From the NCBI GenBank assembly GCA_003550325.1, contig QKWP01000244.1:183288-247287 (forward strand): 64,000 bases of DNA. Reading direction: 5' to 3'. The translations under genes were made by a program, and so were the position numbers. Under the pieces are notes generated by a model, which saw nothing but the letters and a program-made list of their open reading frames with translations, did not search any database and was not told where the DNA came from. Every line of letters starts with the position of its first letter. The first letter of the stretch is position 1. Positions 44,866 to 55,716 of the stretch are shown in pieces. This DNA is from Gigaspora rosea. Its lineage: Eukaryota > Glomeromycota > Glomeromycetes > Diversisporales > Gigasporaceae.

Positions 44866-45883
44866 GGTGTGATAGCTTAGAAAGTTAGTAAGTTGTCACC
44901 CTTCAAGCAGCAAATAGAGTTCAAATTCTACTAGCAATGCTTTAAAAAAATAGATTTGTATTTTAGTAACTGCTTTTTATCGATCAAAAGTTGGATATAT
45001 TATCTATAGTCTTGGTTGACCTTCTTGAATAAGAGCTTTTAGGTATAGTTGTATTTTGTTATACAGACAAATTCAAGGAACTGGAGAAACAAAAACCCAT
45101 TTAGCAAGTCCCAAGTAAGGAGATAACAAAATTTTTTGATAGTGCTACCAAAAACTAGAGTATTAAAAACCAAACCCGGAGAACCAAATAACAAAGACCT
45201 TCAAAGGAAAGGGTCCACCAACCTGGCTGCTAGAGTCATACCAAAGAAAAAGATCTATATTTTAGAGGTAGATACCAAGGAAAGAAAAACTATAAAAGTA
45301 CCTAATGCTAGATAAATTGATCTTTTCGAGCTGAAAGTTTGGAATGTATTAAAAAAGGACTAGTAGAAAGGTAATTGGTGAGTACTGGAATCAAAGCAGA
45401 CAAAAGTAGATAATGGTAGTAGTTGCAAGATATTCCTGACTGCAAGCATAAGCATCAGTAAATATGCAAGTTATAAAGTGTAAGTAAATACCTAGTGGGA
45501 CAGGTACTGTTCTACCAAGTTTTCTGTTGAGAATAAGCCAGATTGTACCTTTGAGTACATTAAAAGAGTTCTAAAAGATAATAAGAAAATAAATCCAGGG
45601 TATTTGAACTGACTATATATATATTACAAATGTTCTAAAAAATCAGTTTAAAATTAGATAAAAAGTAGAAGATCAGAGGGTTTAAATAGACAATTCCTGT
45701 AGTTGAGTTGCAGATATAGCAGCTAGTGTGGAACCTTCAAGCAAACCACTTAAATTAGATATTAAAAATGTATATGTAACTAGTTGTACTCTTATTTAAG
45801 TATAATTTATAGTATATAAAACCAAATAAAATCATATGCCCCAAAACAGGCACTTTGAATAGTCTTTGAATTTGAAAAAAAAA
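44866..45883 (+). mobile_element. tRNA-headed retroposon, copy 2
   Basis: 1018 bp, starting at the same tRNA-like head as copy 1 and ending in ten A. Exact 18-bp duplication ACAAATTTTGACTAAATA at 44848-44865 and 45884-45901. The shared full-length start shows that the 5' end is real and not a truncation point. More diverged (AT-shifted) than copy 1. Confidence 0.88.
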
Positions 45884-45971
45884 ACAAATTTTGACTAAAT
45901 ATAGTTCATAACATCTAATTGGCCAATATTTATATTTATTATTTAAAATTTTTTATTAAAAATTTTTAAAG

Positions 45972-46286
45972 ATTTGATAGCAAATAACTTTTAATATAGT
46001 AATCTAATTTGAATAAAATAACTATCATACCAAAATGTTTATCTTAATAAGACAATTTTAATAATTCCAAGATCAATTACAAGTTCCTGTAATTATTAAG
46101 AATTTGTATTACTTCACATTTTTAGAATTGATTAAATTTAAATATTTAAGTAAAAAATCTTTTATAATTTTAGCATTTTTAACTAGATTTGGATAATTTT
46201 AAACTCTTTAAAAATGTCTTATTGGGTCAAACAATCTAGTAGTTATCTTATCCAAATTGGGCTACTGGATCAAAAGTTATTTACTA
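45972..46286. repeat. Foldback repeat C, copy 5 (diverged)
   Basis: Arms with AATAACTTTTAATATAGTAA and (inverted) AATAACTTTTGATCCAGTAG mirrored about 46130. Confidence 0.65.
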
Positions 46287-46640
46287 TTAATATTTTAAAT
46301 TTTTTATAATATTTCAAATATGTACAAATATATTACTTATTGGCCTTTGGTCATATAACCATAATAAGGTATTTTTTTATAGTTATACCTTTATATAATC
46401 ACCAATATAGGGCATGACCAACTTGTGATTATAGAGAGGTCTGACTGTATTTTATATTAAAAAAGTTAAAAATTTATATATATATATATATTTTTTTTAA
46501 AAACTTTGATAGTTTCGCTGGTACTTTATTAATTAGTTTACATATAATAACCTAAGTTATACATATAATAAAACCCATAGATTATAAGTCCAACATCATC
46601 CGGCTGCGAAAACGTGCCCAGATGCGACCTGTCGCACTAA
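46287..46640. other. Spacer with one Tc1/pogo-type end
   Basis: 46420-46450 reads, inverted, TACAGTCAGACCTCTCTATA, a typical pogo-like terminus, but its left partner was not found. Confidence 0.4.
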
Positions 46641-46774
46641 GGGTACTGCCAGGAATCAGCTGATTTGATTTTGGCCAAAATTTTGACCCCCCCTATTTTA
46701 GTCAGGTCTTCATATTAAATTTCCAGATTTTCTGACCCCCCTCCTAGGAAATCAGCTGATTTCTGGCCCTCCTC
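46641..46774. mobile_element. PIF/Harbinger-type MITE (family F), copy 1
   Basis: 134 bp with AATCAGCTGATT near both ends (GCCAGGAATCAGCTGATTTG / AAATCAGCTGATTTCTGGCC) and flanking TAA on both sides. TAA/TWA duplications are typical of PIF/Harbinger. Confidence 0.8.
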
Positions 46775-47246
46775 TAACTCCCATAGATATAAATATCTAT
46801 TGAGTTAGGGACTTTGTTAGCCCTATCAAAGACTAACTTTTTTAGATTCTTCCTACCTAAGCAACCAGATAGGATAATCTTATCCTAAGAAAAAAATAAA
46901 ACAGATAAATGAAAAACAAGGGGAAATAAAAGGGAAAAAATATTTCAAACCTAAACGAATAACCAAAGTACATAAAAAAAAAATAAAGGAAGACAAAGAT
47001 AGAAAAAACAAAAGTGAAAACAATGACAGAACTGAAAAGTGTACTATTAAACCTGTACTAGATTGTAAAAATTATATAATACACTAAACAAATAAGTCTC
47101 TACTCTATATTCATCTAAGCATTATATATAAAATGGGTAAAATCATAAAAAAACCTGTAGAAAAAAAACCTGTAGAGAAACTTGCGCCTGAAAGAACCTT
47201 TCGGAAAGAAATTTCGTGTCAGATTTTCTTTCAAAAGACTTCACGT

Positions 47247-48810
47247 TAGTGATAGTACCCAATCAAAAAATGCTACCCAGTTATCCGACAGATAAACCTG
47301 CGGGTTACCCGGGTAATCTACAGATATATCCGGATATAAAATCCTACCCGATGTACCCAGGTAAAGATAATTAAATACTTTTTTCTGTTCAAATCGAACT
47401 TTTAATTTAGTAAAAACCCTTTTTGGGCCTAAATCCTATAAAATATACGGTAGATACAGTAGTGCTATGGTCTAGGGCTGGTGCATATCTGCAATTGCAT
47501 AATATGTGCATAAACTTGACATTTATTGCATAGCATATGCAATTGCATAATTTGCATATCAGGGCTGATATCGCATAATTAATAGCGCATAATCTGCACA
47601 TAAATATAGAAAAAAACGTGTATATAGCAATTAACCAAAAATATTAAATTCTTTGAAATAACGAGCCATTAAATTATACATACTATATAATGAGGTTATT
47701 TTAGGAAGTACATGCATGTTATTTCAAAATCACTTTTATATAGTTTTAGGAGGCATATAAAAACATCCTTGATGATAACCAGCATTCACTTCCTAAAACA
47801 TCTATTGAAGCATTAAACTTTAAAATAAGAATATTAATGATTACATCAAAGAACTTCTTGAAAATATAATCGAACTTTTTTTTATTCGAAAATTTCAATT
47901 AGCTTCTTTTGTTTTTAAAAAAAAAAAAAAATACATAAATAAAATATATATCTGATTTTTTTTTTAAATTAGCTACGTATGTACGTATATTCAAGTGTAT
48001 TTCAGAATTCTGGTCACATATAAGTTGTCACATATTTCTGCATATTTCTACTTGATTCGCATATTTTGTCACATATTTTTAAAAATTTATTGCATAATTT
48101 CGCATAAATAGACAGGTAACGCATACATATTTTGGGGTTTGTTGCCGCATAAAATGGACAGCCCTACTGTGGTCTAACAAATTTCTACGATTGGTGAAAA
48201 TCGAGAAATAACACATGTCAATCCAAAAACCTGATTTTGTTTTATCATATGACAACACGAATATCAAATCCGGTATGCTCATATAAGTATAGCCTATTAA
48301 TATATGAAATAAATATGCCCAATTAAGCATAACTACGTTCCTGGTATATAAGTATATAGTGGCAAAGCCACAAATTATAAGCTGGTTATTATCGTAACAT
48401 ATTAAGGTCATATGATATTAGCGCCCTAATTCATTTAGAGATCACCAAATTTTTTCGCTTTCGCCTTTGATAATCAGTGATTATCATTTCATCAGGCCGG
48501 CAAAAAAAAACAACAACAAAAAAAAGAAAAATAATAAATATCTAGCAAATAGAGACATAAAGTCATATTGGCTATAAATTTTTGTGTCTAAAAATCTTAT
48601 TTTTACTATCGCCTATTAGGCCATAATCTAATTTTCCAAAAAAAAAAATTGTTTTTTTAAATTCCTATTGTGCAGGTACTTTCCGGGTATGATTCGGGTA
48701 TTTTATCTAGTATTATCCGGGTATGTTTATCCGGGTAGCTGAGTTCACAACCCGGATATCCGACTATCTGCGGATAACTCGGGTGATACCCTACCCGGGT
48801 ACCATCATTA
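47247..48810. mobile_element. hAT-type non-autonomous element (outer)
   Basis: Ends TAGTGATAGTACCC and (inverted) TAATGATGGTACCC, flanked by CTTCACGT / CTTCATGT (47239-47246, 48811-48818). The interior is rich in ACCCGGGTA words near both ends. It holds a second hAT-type element at 47473-48166. No transposase is recognisable; small open frames (e.g. 48079-48411, minus) have no known domain. Confidence 0.8.
47473..48166. mobile_element. hAT-type element nested in the hAT-type element
   Basis: 694 bp, ends TAGGGCTGGTGCATAT and (inverted) TAGGGCTGTCCATTTTATG, flanked by CTATGGTC / CTGTGGTC (47465-47472, 48167-48174). Dense in TTGCATAA / GCATAAT words near both termini, which look like subterminal repeats. 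Confidence 0.8.
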
Positions 48811-49372
48811 CTTCATGTGTCATTCATTGTTTATTTCATTAGGCCGGAAACTCACTCGCGACTTAATTCAAATTAGGCAGGCGCCTTCCCAATTAGGGTA
48901 AAGTAAACATTGTCGTTCTTTTGGAGGAGGTAAGCTGGATTTCCCACTTTTTGGTGAAATTTCGAAAAGCCCAAGAAGAAATAGAAAGAGTACCAAAATT
49001 GTAAAGAGCGTAAGAGTCATGCTTTGAAGAATAATATATCTGACCAAAAGACTACTTCTGCCTAAGCCTCCATAGCTTTTGACAAAAAACTTCAGGGTTG
49101 TTGCTCTACTACGTTTTCTATAGTAACGAAGACTTCCACCTGGAGAGCCAAACCCAAAAGGAGAAATCTTTTTCAGCTCTATTTCAGTTATCTCACATCC
49201 GATCTGAAACTCTTTATCCAAGACACTTCTAGATAAAGCTTTTGTTATATACAAATATACTAACTTCAAAGTTTGCATAGGTTGAATTTTTGTGGAAAAA
49301 TTTGGTACAAGGGATCGTCAGAAAGAGTTGTGTGTCTATATATTTTTAGATTTTAAGAATTTTATATATATA

Positions 49373-49905
49373 TAGTAGAATTCATCTAAAGCCAATATAT
49401 TTTATATAGGCACTAATTTTTTAGCTGCAGCTAATCTAATTATCTAATAAAAATGCAAAAAAACTTAATACAATTTTAAAATTAATTAATAATATTTAAA
49501 TTTTTGTTAATAAATTCAAATATTGTTATTTTTTTATATATAAATGCCAAATTTTTGAACCATATATAAATTTAAATTGATATAAGGGGAATAACAAAAA
49601 TCAGGTGATTTTTGGGGGAGAGGAGTAAAAAAATATGAAATTATATATAAGAAATCTGACTATTTATATATTAAGGAAAAGGGAAGGGAGTAGGCCTCTG
49701 ATAAAAAATAATTAGGTGATTAATGACATGGTTCTAATAGTTTATAAATAAAAGATTTTTAAAAAAAATTATTAATAGTTTAATAATTTAAACAATAAGC
49801 TATTAAATTATCAAAAATTTTTTTAAATATTATTTGTTTTTAAAGAGTTATAACAATTTAAAAATTTTATAATTAAAAGGTGATAGCTTTAGATGAATTC
49901 CACTA
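49373..49905. mobile_element. Tc1-type MITE (family D), copy 3
   Basis: Ends TAGTAGAATTCATCTAAAGC and (inverted) TAGTGGAATTCATCTAAAGC with TA flanks. Split by the family F MITE at 49586-49734. Confidence 0.82.
49586..49734. mobile_element. PIF/Harbinger-type MITE (family F), nested in family D
   Basis: 149 bp flanked by TAA (49583-49585, 49735-49737). AATCAGGTGATTT and AATTAGGTGATTAAT near the ends. Alignment to the copy at 41884 shows uninterrupted sequence at this point. Confidence 0.8.
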
Positions 49906-50339
49906 TATATAAAATAATTTTTTAAACTCTAATTTTAAACTGATATTAACTAAAAATTTATTAATTATAAATTTTATTAATTCGTCATATAAGTATATAT
50001 TATACTAAAAATAGTATATTTATTCTATTACTAGTTTTTAATCTATAAACTATATTAATAAAAAATATTTTAAGTTTTGTAAAAAATTTGTTTTTTAACT
50101 TTAAGCAGTCATGCTAATGCTTTATTAAGACTCTTAAAATTATGTTTGCAATTATATAAAACTATCTAATAGTTAAGCTTAGCATTACCTAGTTATCCAA
50201 ATAGTATCTAAGTACAACTTGGCACACTGTTTCAAACTAAAGCAAACTACTTGTCTAACTATTTAAAATCACTAATAGAAGGGTCTTCTCTTTTCTATGA
50301 CAAGCACTAACTATATCTTTCAAACATTTTTCTTTATAC
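49906..50339. other. AT-rich sequence, no gene seen
   Basis: Unassigned. Confidence 0.4.
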
Positions 50340-51400
50340 TAGCAAATAGATACTTTTATTAAACTTACAAACTTTTCTTAATCTTCTTTATCTAGCTTCT
50401 AGAATAAAGAATATATAGATCCATATCTATATGAACAAAAGCATTTAATTAAAACAAAGGGTAAAAAAAAAGGAGGTAATACTATTATATCTAAATGACA
50501 ACCAAAATCAAATAAATATAAAAAAAAAAAGAAATAAAAAGGACAAAATAGAAAGAAATCATAACAGAATTAATATCAAATTTGATATTAGCTATAAACT
50601 AATTTAAAAATTATATAGACTACGTAAAGTATTCAATTTTACCAAAGTATAATATTTATATATAATAGAAGATATTAAATAAACTAAACTATATCTCTAA
50701 GAACATTTTAAAAAGAATTTTCATCTCAGATCTTTCTCCATTAATTTTATGTGCTATTCATTGTTTATTTTGTAAGTATCAAAACACACTCGTGACTTGA
50801 TTCCAATTAGATAGATGCATTAGGATCCCAAAATATACATAGATAGGTTAGGTATTAGTTTGCTTATTTTTTGTATTTTTTATGCAGATCTTATCTATTT
50901 ATAGTAATTTTGTGCTTATTTTTGAAGTTTTTATATTTAGTAATTTTATAATTAATCTGACCTATCTATATATATTTCAGGGTTCTGGTACATTCCCAAT
51001 TTGGACAAAGTAAACATTGCCAATCTTTTGGAGGGGGTAAGCTAGATTTTCTACCTTTTGGTAAAATTTCGAAAAAAACCAAAGAGAAATATCAGAAGTA
51101 CCAAAACTTGTAAAGAGTATAAGTTTTATATTTTGTAAAATAGTATAGATAACTAAAAATATGTTTCTGTCTAGACTTCCATATTTTTTAACAAAAAACT
51201 CCAGAGTTTTAGTCCTATTACATTTTTTATAGCAACAAAAACTTCTATCTGAAAAACCAAATCTATAAGAAAAAATATTTCTTAGCTCTATTTTAGTTTT
51301 CTTATATGCAATCTGAGGTTTTGTATTCAAGTTGCTTTTAAATAAAGTTTTTATTATATATAAAAATACTTACAAAATATTCATAGATCAGCATTAATAT
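50340..51400 (-). repeat. Repeat G, copy 2
   Basis: Same A-rich left part and same minus-strand open frame (50977-51330) as copy 1. The first codons of that frame run into the inserted family E MITE at 50822-50986, so its apparent C-terminus is not original. Confidence 0.55.
50822..50986. mobile_element. MITE family E, copy 2
   Basis: 165 bp, ends AGGATCCCAAAATATACATA and (inverted) AGAACCCTGAAATATATATA, flanked by GATGCATT / GGTACATT (diverged 8-bp duplication). Repeat G copy 1 is continuous at this site. Confidence 0.75.
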
Positions 51401-52000
51401 AAAAAGTTTTGGTCCAGAGGATCATTAAAAAGAGTTAATATAAAGAGTTAATATTGCAATTTTTGTTATACTTTAAAAATTTTATTATATATACAAAATA
51501 TTACTAGAATTATTTTTTTTATAAAAAAATATAGTTTGTATAATGAAAAAAAAGTTCAAATTAATAAATATAAAAAGGATTTATTAATTTTGTTCACCAT
51601 GTACGGCTGTGTACTCCTATAAAAACAAGCTGTGCACTCCATAGTAACAAATACAAACAATAATTAGGATTAAGATTAGAGTTGGGGTTAGGGTTGGTTA
51701 GGAGTAAAATTAGAATTAAATTTAGAATTTAAAAATATTATTATGTGAGGAGCATTTTTTGTTAAAAGTATATTTGAAGTTACTATAGTAAAATTTTGAG
51801 ATTGCAATAGAGGTTATTCTAGTAAAATTTTAGAAGCATAAAGGGGTACACAAGCTAGTGCACAGCTGTGCATATGCACATTTTAAATAACTCCATATAA
51901 AAACTATTTACAATTCTCCCAGATATCTTTTATACAAATCATAACTAAATTTTGGCCAATTTTGATCTAATTTGCTAAAAATACAAAATTATATTTATTT
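51401..52000. other. AT-rich sequence with TTAGGG-like tract
   Basis: 51665-51715 holds GGGGTTAGGGTTGGTTAGG. 51590-51650 and 51845-51885 share inverted ATGTACGGCTGTG / CACAGCTGTGCATAT-like phrases, suggesting a repeat with ends there. No gene. Confidence 0.4.
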
Positions 52001-52530
52001 AATTGATGATTCGCCACTCAACAGAAGAATGAACTTAGTGTAATGTAATGCAGATCACTATGTAAATTCTATATATACGGAATGCAGCATTCGTCCAAGT
52101 AAAACTTTTTATTTTACTAAGTTAGCAAAATTGATTAATTGAAAGTTGTAGAGCTTAATGAGACAATTCTAAAGGTAGTTAGATTATCCAAATCGGTCCA
52201 GTGGATGCTGAGATATCTTTGAAAAATGATTAGCCACCTATATATGTAAACAGATATAAATAGTTTGTTTACATAAAAATTTTATATAGTCGCCCAATCG
52301 ATTTTTGAAGATATCTTGGCATTCACTAGGCCGATTTGGATGATCTAACTACCGTTAGAATCGTCTTATTGAGCTCTACAACTTTCAATTAATCGACTTT
52401 GCTCGTTAACTTAGTAAAATAAAAAGGTTTACTTGGACGGGCGCTGCATTCTAAACATATAGGATTTACATAGTGATCTGCATCACATTACACTAAGATC
52501 ATTCTTCTGTTGAGTGGCGAATCATCAATT
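52001..52530. repeat. 530-bp palindrome (family C')
   Basis: Arms begin AATTGATGATTCGCCACTCA and mirror each other through GTTAGCAAAATTGATTAATT and GATATCTTTGAAAAATGATT, with a short centre near 52265. Resembles repeat C in design (GGTAGTTAGATTATCCAAAT) but is a distinct family. A decayed half copy lies at 25375-25615. Confidence 0.85.
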
Positions 52531-52694
52531 AAATAATTTTTGATCTAGTTTAGAATTGAATGAACTTTTTTCTATTAAATACGCCTTACTGAAAGCTTCA
52601 TTTTAAAAAAATATTTATTCAAATTGACCAAGACAATTGCCAAAAACTATTTTTTTACTTCTTAAATTTTAAAGGTTTTTGCTAAAATGCATAA

Positions 52695-52828
52695 GAATAC
52701 TACTAGGAATCAGCTGATTTGATTTTGGTTAAAATTTTGATCACCCTATTTCAGTCAGGTCTTTATATTAAATTTTCACTTTTTCAGGCCCTTTTTTATA
52801 GAAAATCAGCTGATTTCTGGCCCTTCCC
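52695..52828. mobile_element. PIF/Harbinger-type MITE (family F), copy 2
   Basis: 134 bp, the same length and sequence layout as 46641-46774, flanked by TAA (52692-52694, 52829-52831). Confidence 0.8.
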
Positions 52829-52849
52829 TAATATATAAACTCTGTATTA

Positions 52850-53420
52850 AATGTTTAGAATCCTATTCTTTCTAATAATTACTTGTGCCAAAATTTTTAT
52901 ACAAATAGAATACAAAATTTGCTGGAGTAAGAACAAGCACTACAAAGCAATAGTTTTTATGAAGATAAACCAAGAGTTTTCTTTTTTTCTTTTTCTGAAA
53001 ACTCTCTCATATATTTGGTATGCAAACCAAAAGTATTAAAATACAAAATAACTAGTAGAAGATAGTGCTTTTGTATACAAAATTTCGAAGAAAGAAGTCT
53101 TTTATTAATGAAGTCCTTTGTATATGGCTTACAAGAAGAACAGCAATTAAGTTTTTCAATATACTTATTAAAAAATTTAAAGATTATGAATCAAAAACCC
53201 ACTATTATATTTTTGCTTTTCTTAAAAAATATTTTTAAAAAAATAAGAAATTTGGCATATTTCTTTCAAAAGATCTGCATTGTTTACCAATTTCAAATTG
53301 GAAACAGAAGTCACAAAAAATTATACTACTACTTATGTAGGACTGGAACTAATATTAATCAATTAAAGAACTTTCTAGAAAATTCTTGCAATGTTAACTC
53401 TACTCGAATGTGGTTTTATA
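52850..53420 (+). repeat. Repeat G, inverted copy
   Basis: Two plus-strand open stretches (52851-53039, 53108-53425) read FFKKIRNLAYFFQKI-like sequence comparable to repeat G copy 2 (FYQKVENLAYPLQKI), showing this to be an inverted, strongly decayed copy. Confidence 0.45.
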
Positions 53421-53425
53421 TATAA

Positions 53426-53577
53426 GGGCAGTGTCATTAATCATCTGATTATTTTTTATCAGAGGCCTACCCCCCTCCCTCTTCTTTAATATATAAATAG
53501 TCAGGTTCTTATATATAATTTTAACTTTTTTTACCCCCCTCCCCCTCTAAAAAATCACCTGATTTTTGTTACTCTCC
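53426..53577. mobile_element. PIF/Harbinger-type MITE (family F), inverted copy
   Basis: 152 bp flanked by TAA (53423-53425, 53578-53580), inverted relative to 49586-49734 (AATCATCTGATTATTTTTTA and AAATCACCTGATTTTTGTTA near the ends). Confidence 0.8.
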
Positions 53578-53630
53578 TAATATGAACTAAATTTAGAGTA
53601 AAGCTGAATTTAAGAGTATTTTTTTAATAA

Positions 53631-54558
53631 GGGGGCTTCCAGAAATCAGTGATTTTTTTTTACTATGAGCCCACCTCACCCCTACCCCACCCACCCTCAC
53701 CTAATACCCCAATTAGCCAATCAGATTTTACGATTATTAAAAAGTTAAATATACTATTTAATAGTAAATAACTATTGATCTACTGGGCCAATTTCGATGA
53801 TTTAACTATCAAAATGATCCTCACAATAAGAAGATTCTAGCAAGCCCAAAATCATTAAAATCTAATCACTAGATCCTAAGATCGAAATAGATTTGTGTTA
53901 CTATAAAAGTTTTATAATTTATTAAAAAATTATAAACCATTTATAGTAACACAAATTTATTCCGATCTCTGGATCCTGTAATTGGATTTTTATGGTTTTG
54001 GGCTTGCTAGAATCCTCTCATTGAGTTGATCATTTTGATAGTTAAATCATCGAAATTGGCCCAGTAGATCAAAAGTTATTAACAATTGAAAATTAATTTT
54101 TAATTGTTAATAACTTTTGATCTACTGGGCCAATTTTGATGATTTAACTACCAAAATGATCAGCTCAATAAGAGAATTCTAGCAAGCCCAAAATTATAAA
54201 AATCCAATCACAGGATCCAGAGATCGGAATAAATTTGTGTTACTATAAATGGTTTAATAAATTATAAAACTTTTATAGTAACATATATCTATTCTGATCT
54301 TAGAATCCAGTGATTAGCTTTTAATAATTTTGGCTTGCTAGAATTCTCTTATTGTGAAGATCATTTTGGTAGTTAAATTATTAAATTTGATCCAGTAAAT
54401 TAAAAGTTATTAATTATTAAATGTTGTTAATAAATCTATAATTTTGGTCAAAAATAATTTTGTAACTTTGGCCAGAATTATAAAATTTTGACCGGAATTA
54501 TACCTGATACTTCGGCTGACCCACCACTCCCTAAAATCAGCTGATTTCTGGAAGCCCC
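53631..54558. mobile_element. PIF/Harbinger-type element carrying a double palindrome
   Basis: 928 bp, ends GGGGGCTTCCAGAAATCAGT and (inverted) GGGGCTTCCAGAAATCAGCT, flanked by TAA (53628-53630, 54559-54561). Its interior 53765-54420 is four repeat C units arranged as a palindrome of palindromes. Confidence 0.8.
53765..54420. repeat. Foldback repeat C, copy 6 (four arms)
   Basis: Arms mirror about 54095 (GTTATTAACAATTG / CAATTGTTAATAAC region), and each half mirrors again about 53920 and 54260. Family words TTTTGATCTACTGGGCCAAT and GGATCCTGTAATTGGATTTT are well kept. Confidence 0.88.
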
Positions 54559-54561
54559 TAA

Positions 54562-55375
54562 TTAACTAGATGGTCCTATTATGTTTTATTGTAAAAACTA
54601 TAGTTATATATGCAAATGCTATTACTACAGTTCAATTTACTAATCTGAAACTAAAACTATAACTTGGCTAGTTACTATAGGCACTTAACTATGATCTGCC
54701 AAGGATAAATAAAGTTTTACTATACTCATTATACCTAATGGCCTCTGGATCATAGCTTACCAACAAAAATCTATCAGCTCATCCAAACTATCTATTTTTT
54801 TTAAAACTTCTTTTATCTAGATTCTGGCAAAAAATTTGGATAATCCTATTTGCAACTAACAAGAAAAAAACAAATTATACAAATTATACGAAAGGTTTAT
54901 AAGAGAGCGAATTGAAAGAAGAAATGGAAATTGGGAAAGTCTACAATATATCCTAAACAAAAAAATCTAATAAAAATGGACAAAATGAAAAAAGCAAAAA
55001 AAAAAGTATAACCGGACATACATATGCCATAAAGAAAAAAAAAAAAAAAAAAATCTTTATCAAATTTTACTAGTAGTTTTTCTAAAAAGATCTCATATAT
55101 CATTCATTTATTCTGTTTTCAAAACTTACTCATAATCTTGAATTCAAAATAGTAGGTGCTTTTCTAATTGTAATGGAGTAAATACTGCTAATTTTTTGGG
55201 GTACACTAAAAAGCCCACTTTGTTAGAATTTTTTGAAAGAACGTTGATACTAAAAAAATTTTTTATCAAACCAGAAGAGAAAGTAAGAGTTATGCTATAC
55301 AGAATAATATATTTAACCAGGTTTTTGCTTCTATATTTATATCCATAGGCTTGACAAAACTTTAGAGTTGCTATA
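54562..55375 (-). repeat. Repeat G, copy 3 (fragment)
   Basis: 54770-55370 follows copies 1 and 2 (A/G-rich left part, then TCATTCATTTATTCTGTTTT, TAATGGAGTAAATACTGCTA). Contains a 23-bp A tract near 55030. Frames are destroyed. Confidence 0.45.
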
Positions 55376-55716
55376 CAGTCAGACCTTCATAAATACAATC
55401 TTCATAAATACAATACCTCTCTAAATGCACTTTTTTTTTTCTATAAAATGTTATTAGTACTAAATGCATGTTCTATATTTTGTAAATGCATATTTTTTTA
55501 AATAACATTTTATATTATATACTAACTTTTCTAAATGCATATTGCCAATCAAATTTTAGTATTTAAGATAGGTTATACAGTTTTTGGTAGAAGTTACACA
55601 AACTTGATAATCTAATTTTTAAAGCTACAATTTAATTGGCTTTCTCTAAATACAAACCTTTCTAAATACATGTTGTAAACTTATTCCTACAAGTTGTATT
55701 TATGGAGGTTTGACTA
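55376..55716. mobile_element. Tc1/pogo-type MITE
   Basis: 341 bp, ends CAGTCAGACCTTCATAAATA and (inverted) TAGTCAAACCTCCATAAATA, TA on both sides (55374-55375, 55717-55718). Interior has repeated CTCTAAATGCA / CTTTCTAAATACA phrases. Confidence 0.75.

Larger units (their letters stand above)
46840..49290 (-). repeat. Repeat G, copy 1 (interrupted)
   Basis: Matches parts of 50340-51400, 54770-55370 and, inverted, 52850-53420. The right part (48868-49278, minus) is open for 136 codons and is read similarly in copy 2 (TTLKFFVKSYGGLGR versus KTLEFFVKKYGSLDR). The left part is A/G-rich. A 1564-bp hAT-type element (47247-48810) splits the copy. Protein family not recognised; the open frames are hydrophobic in the middle and may be relics of a transposon gene. 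Confidence 0.55.
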
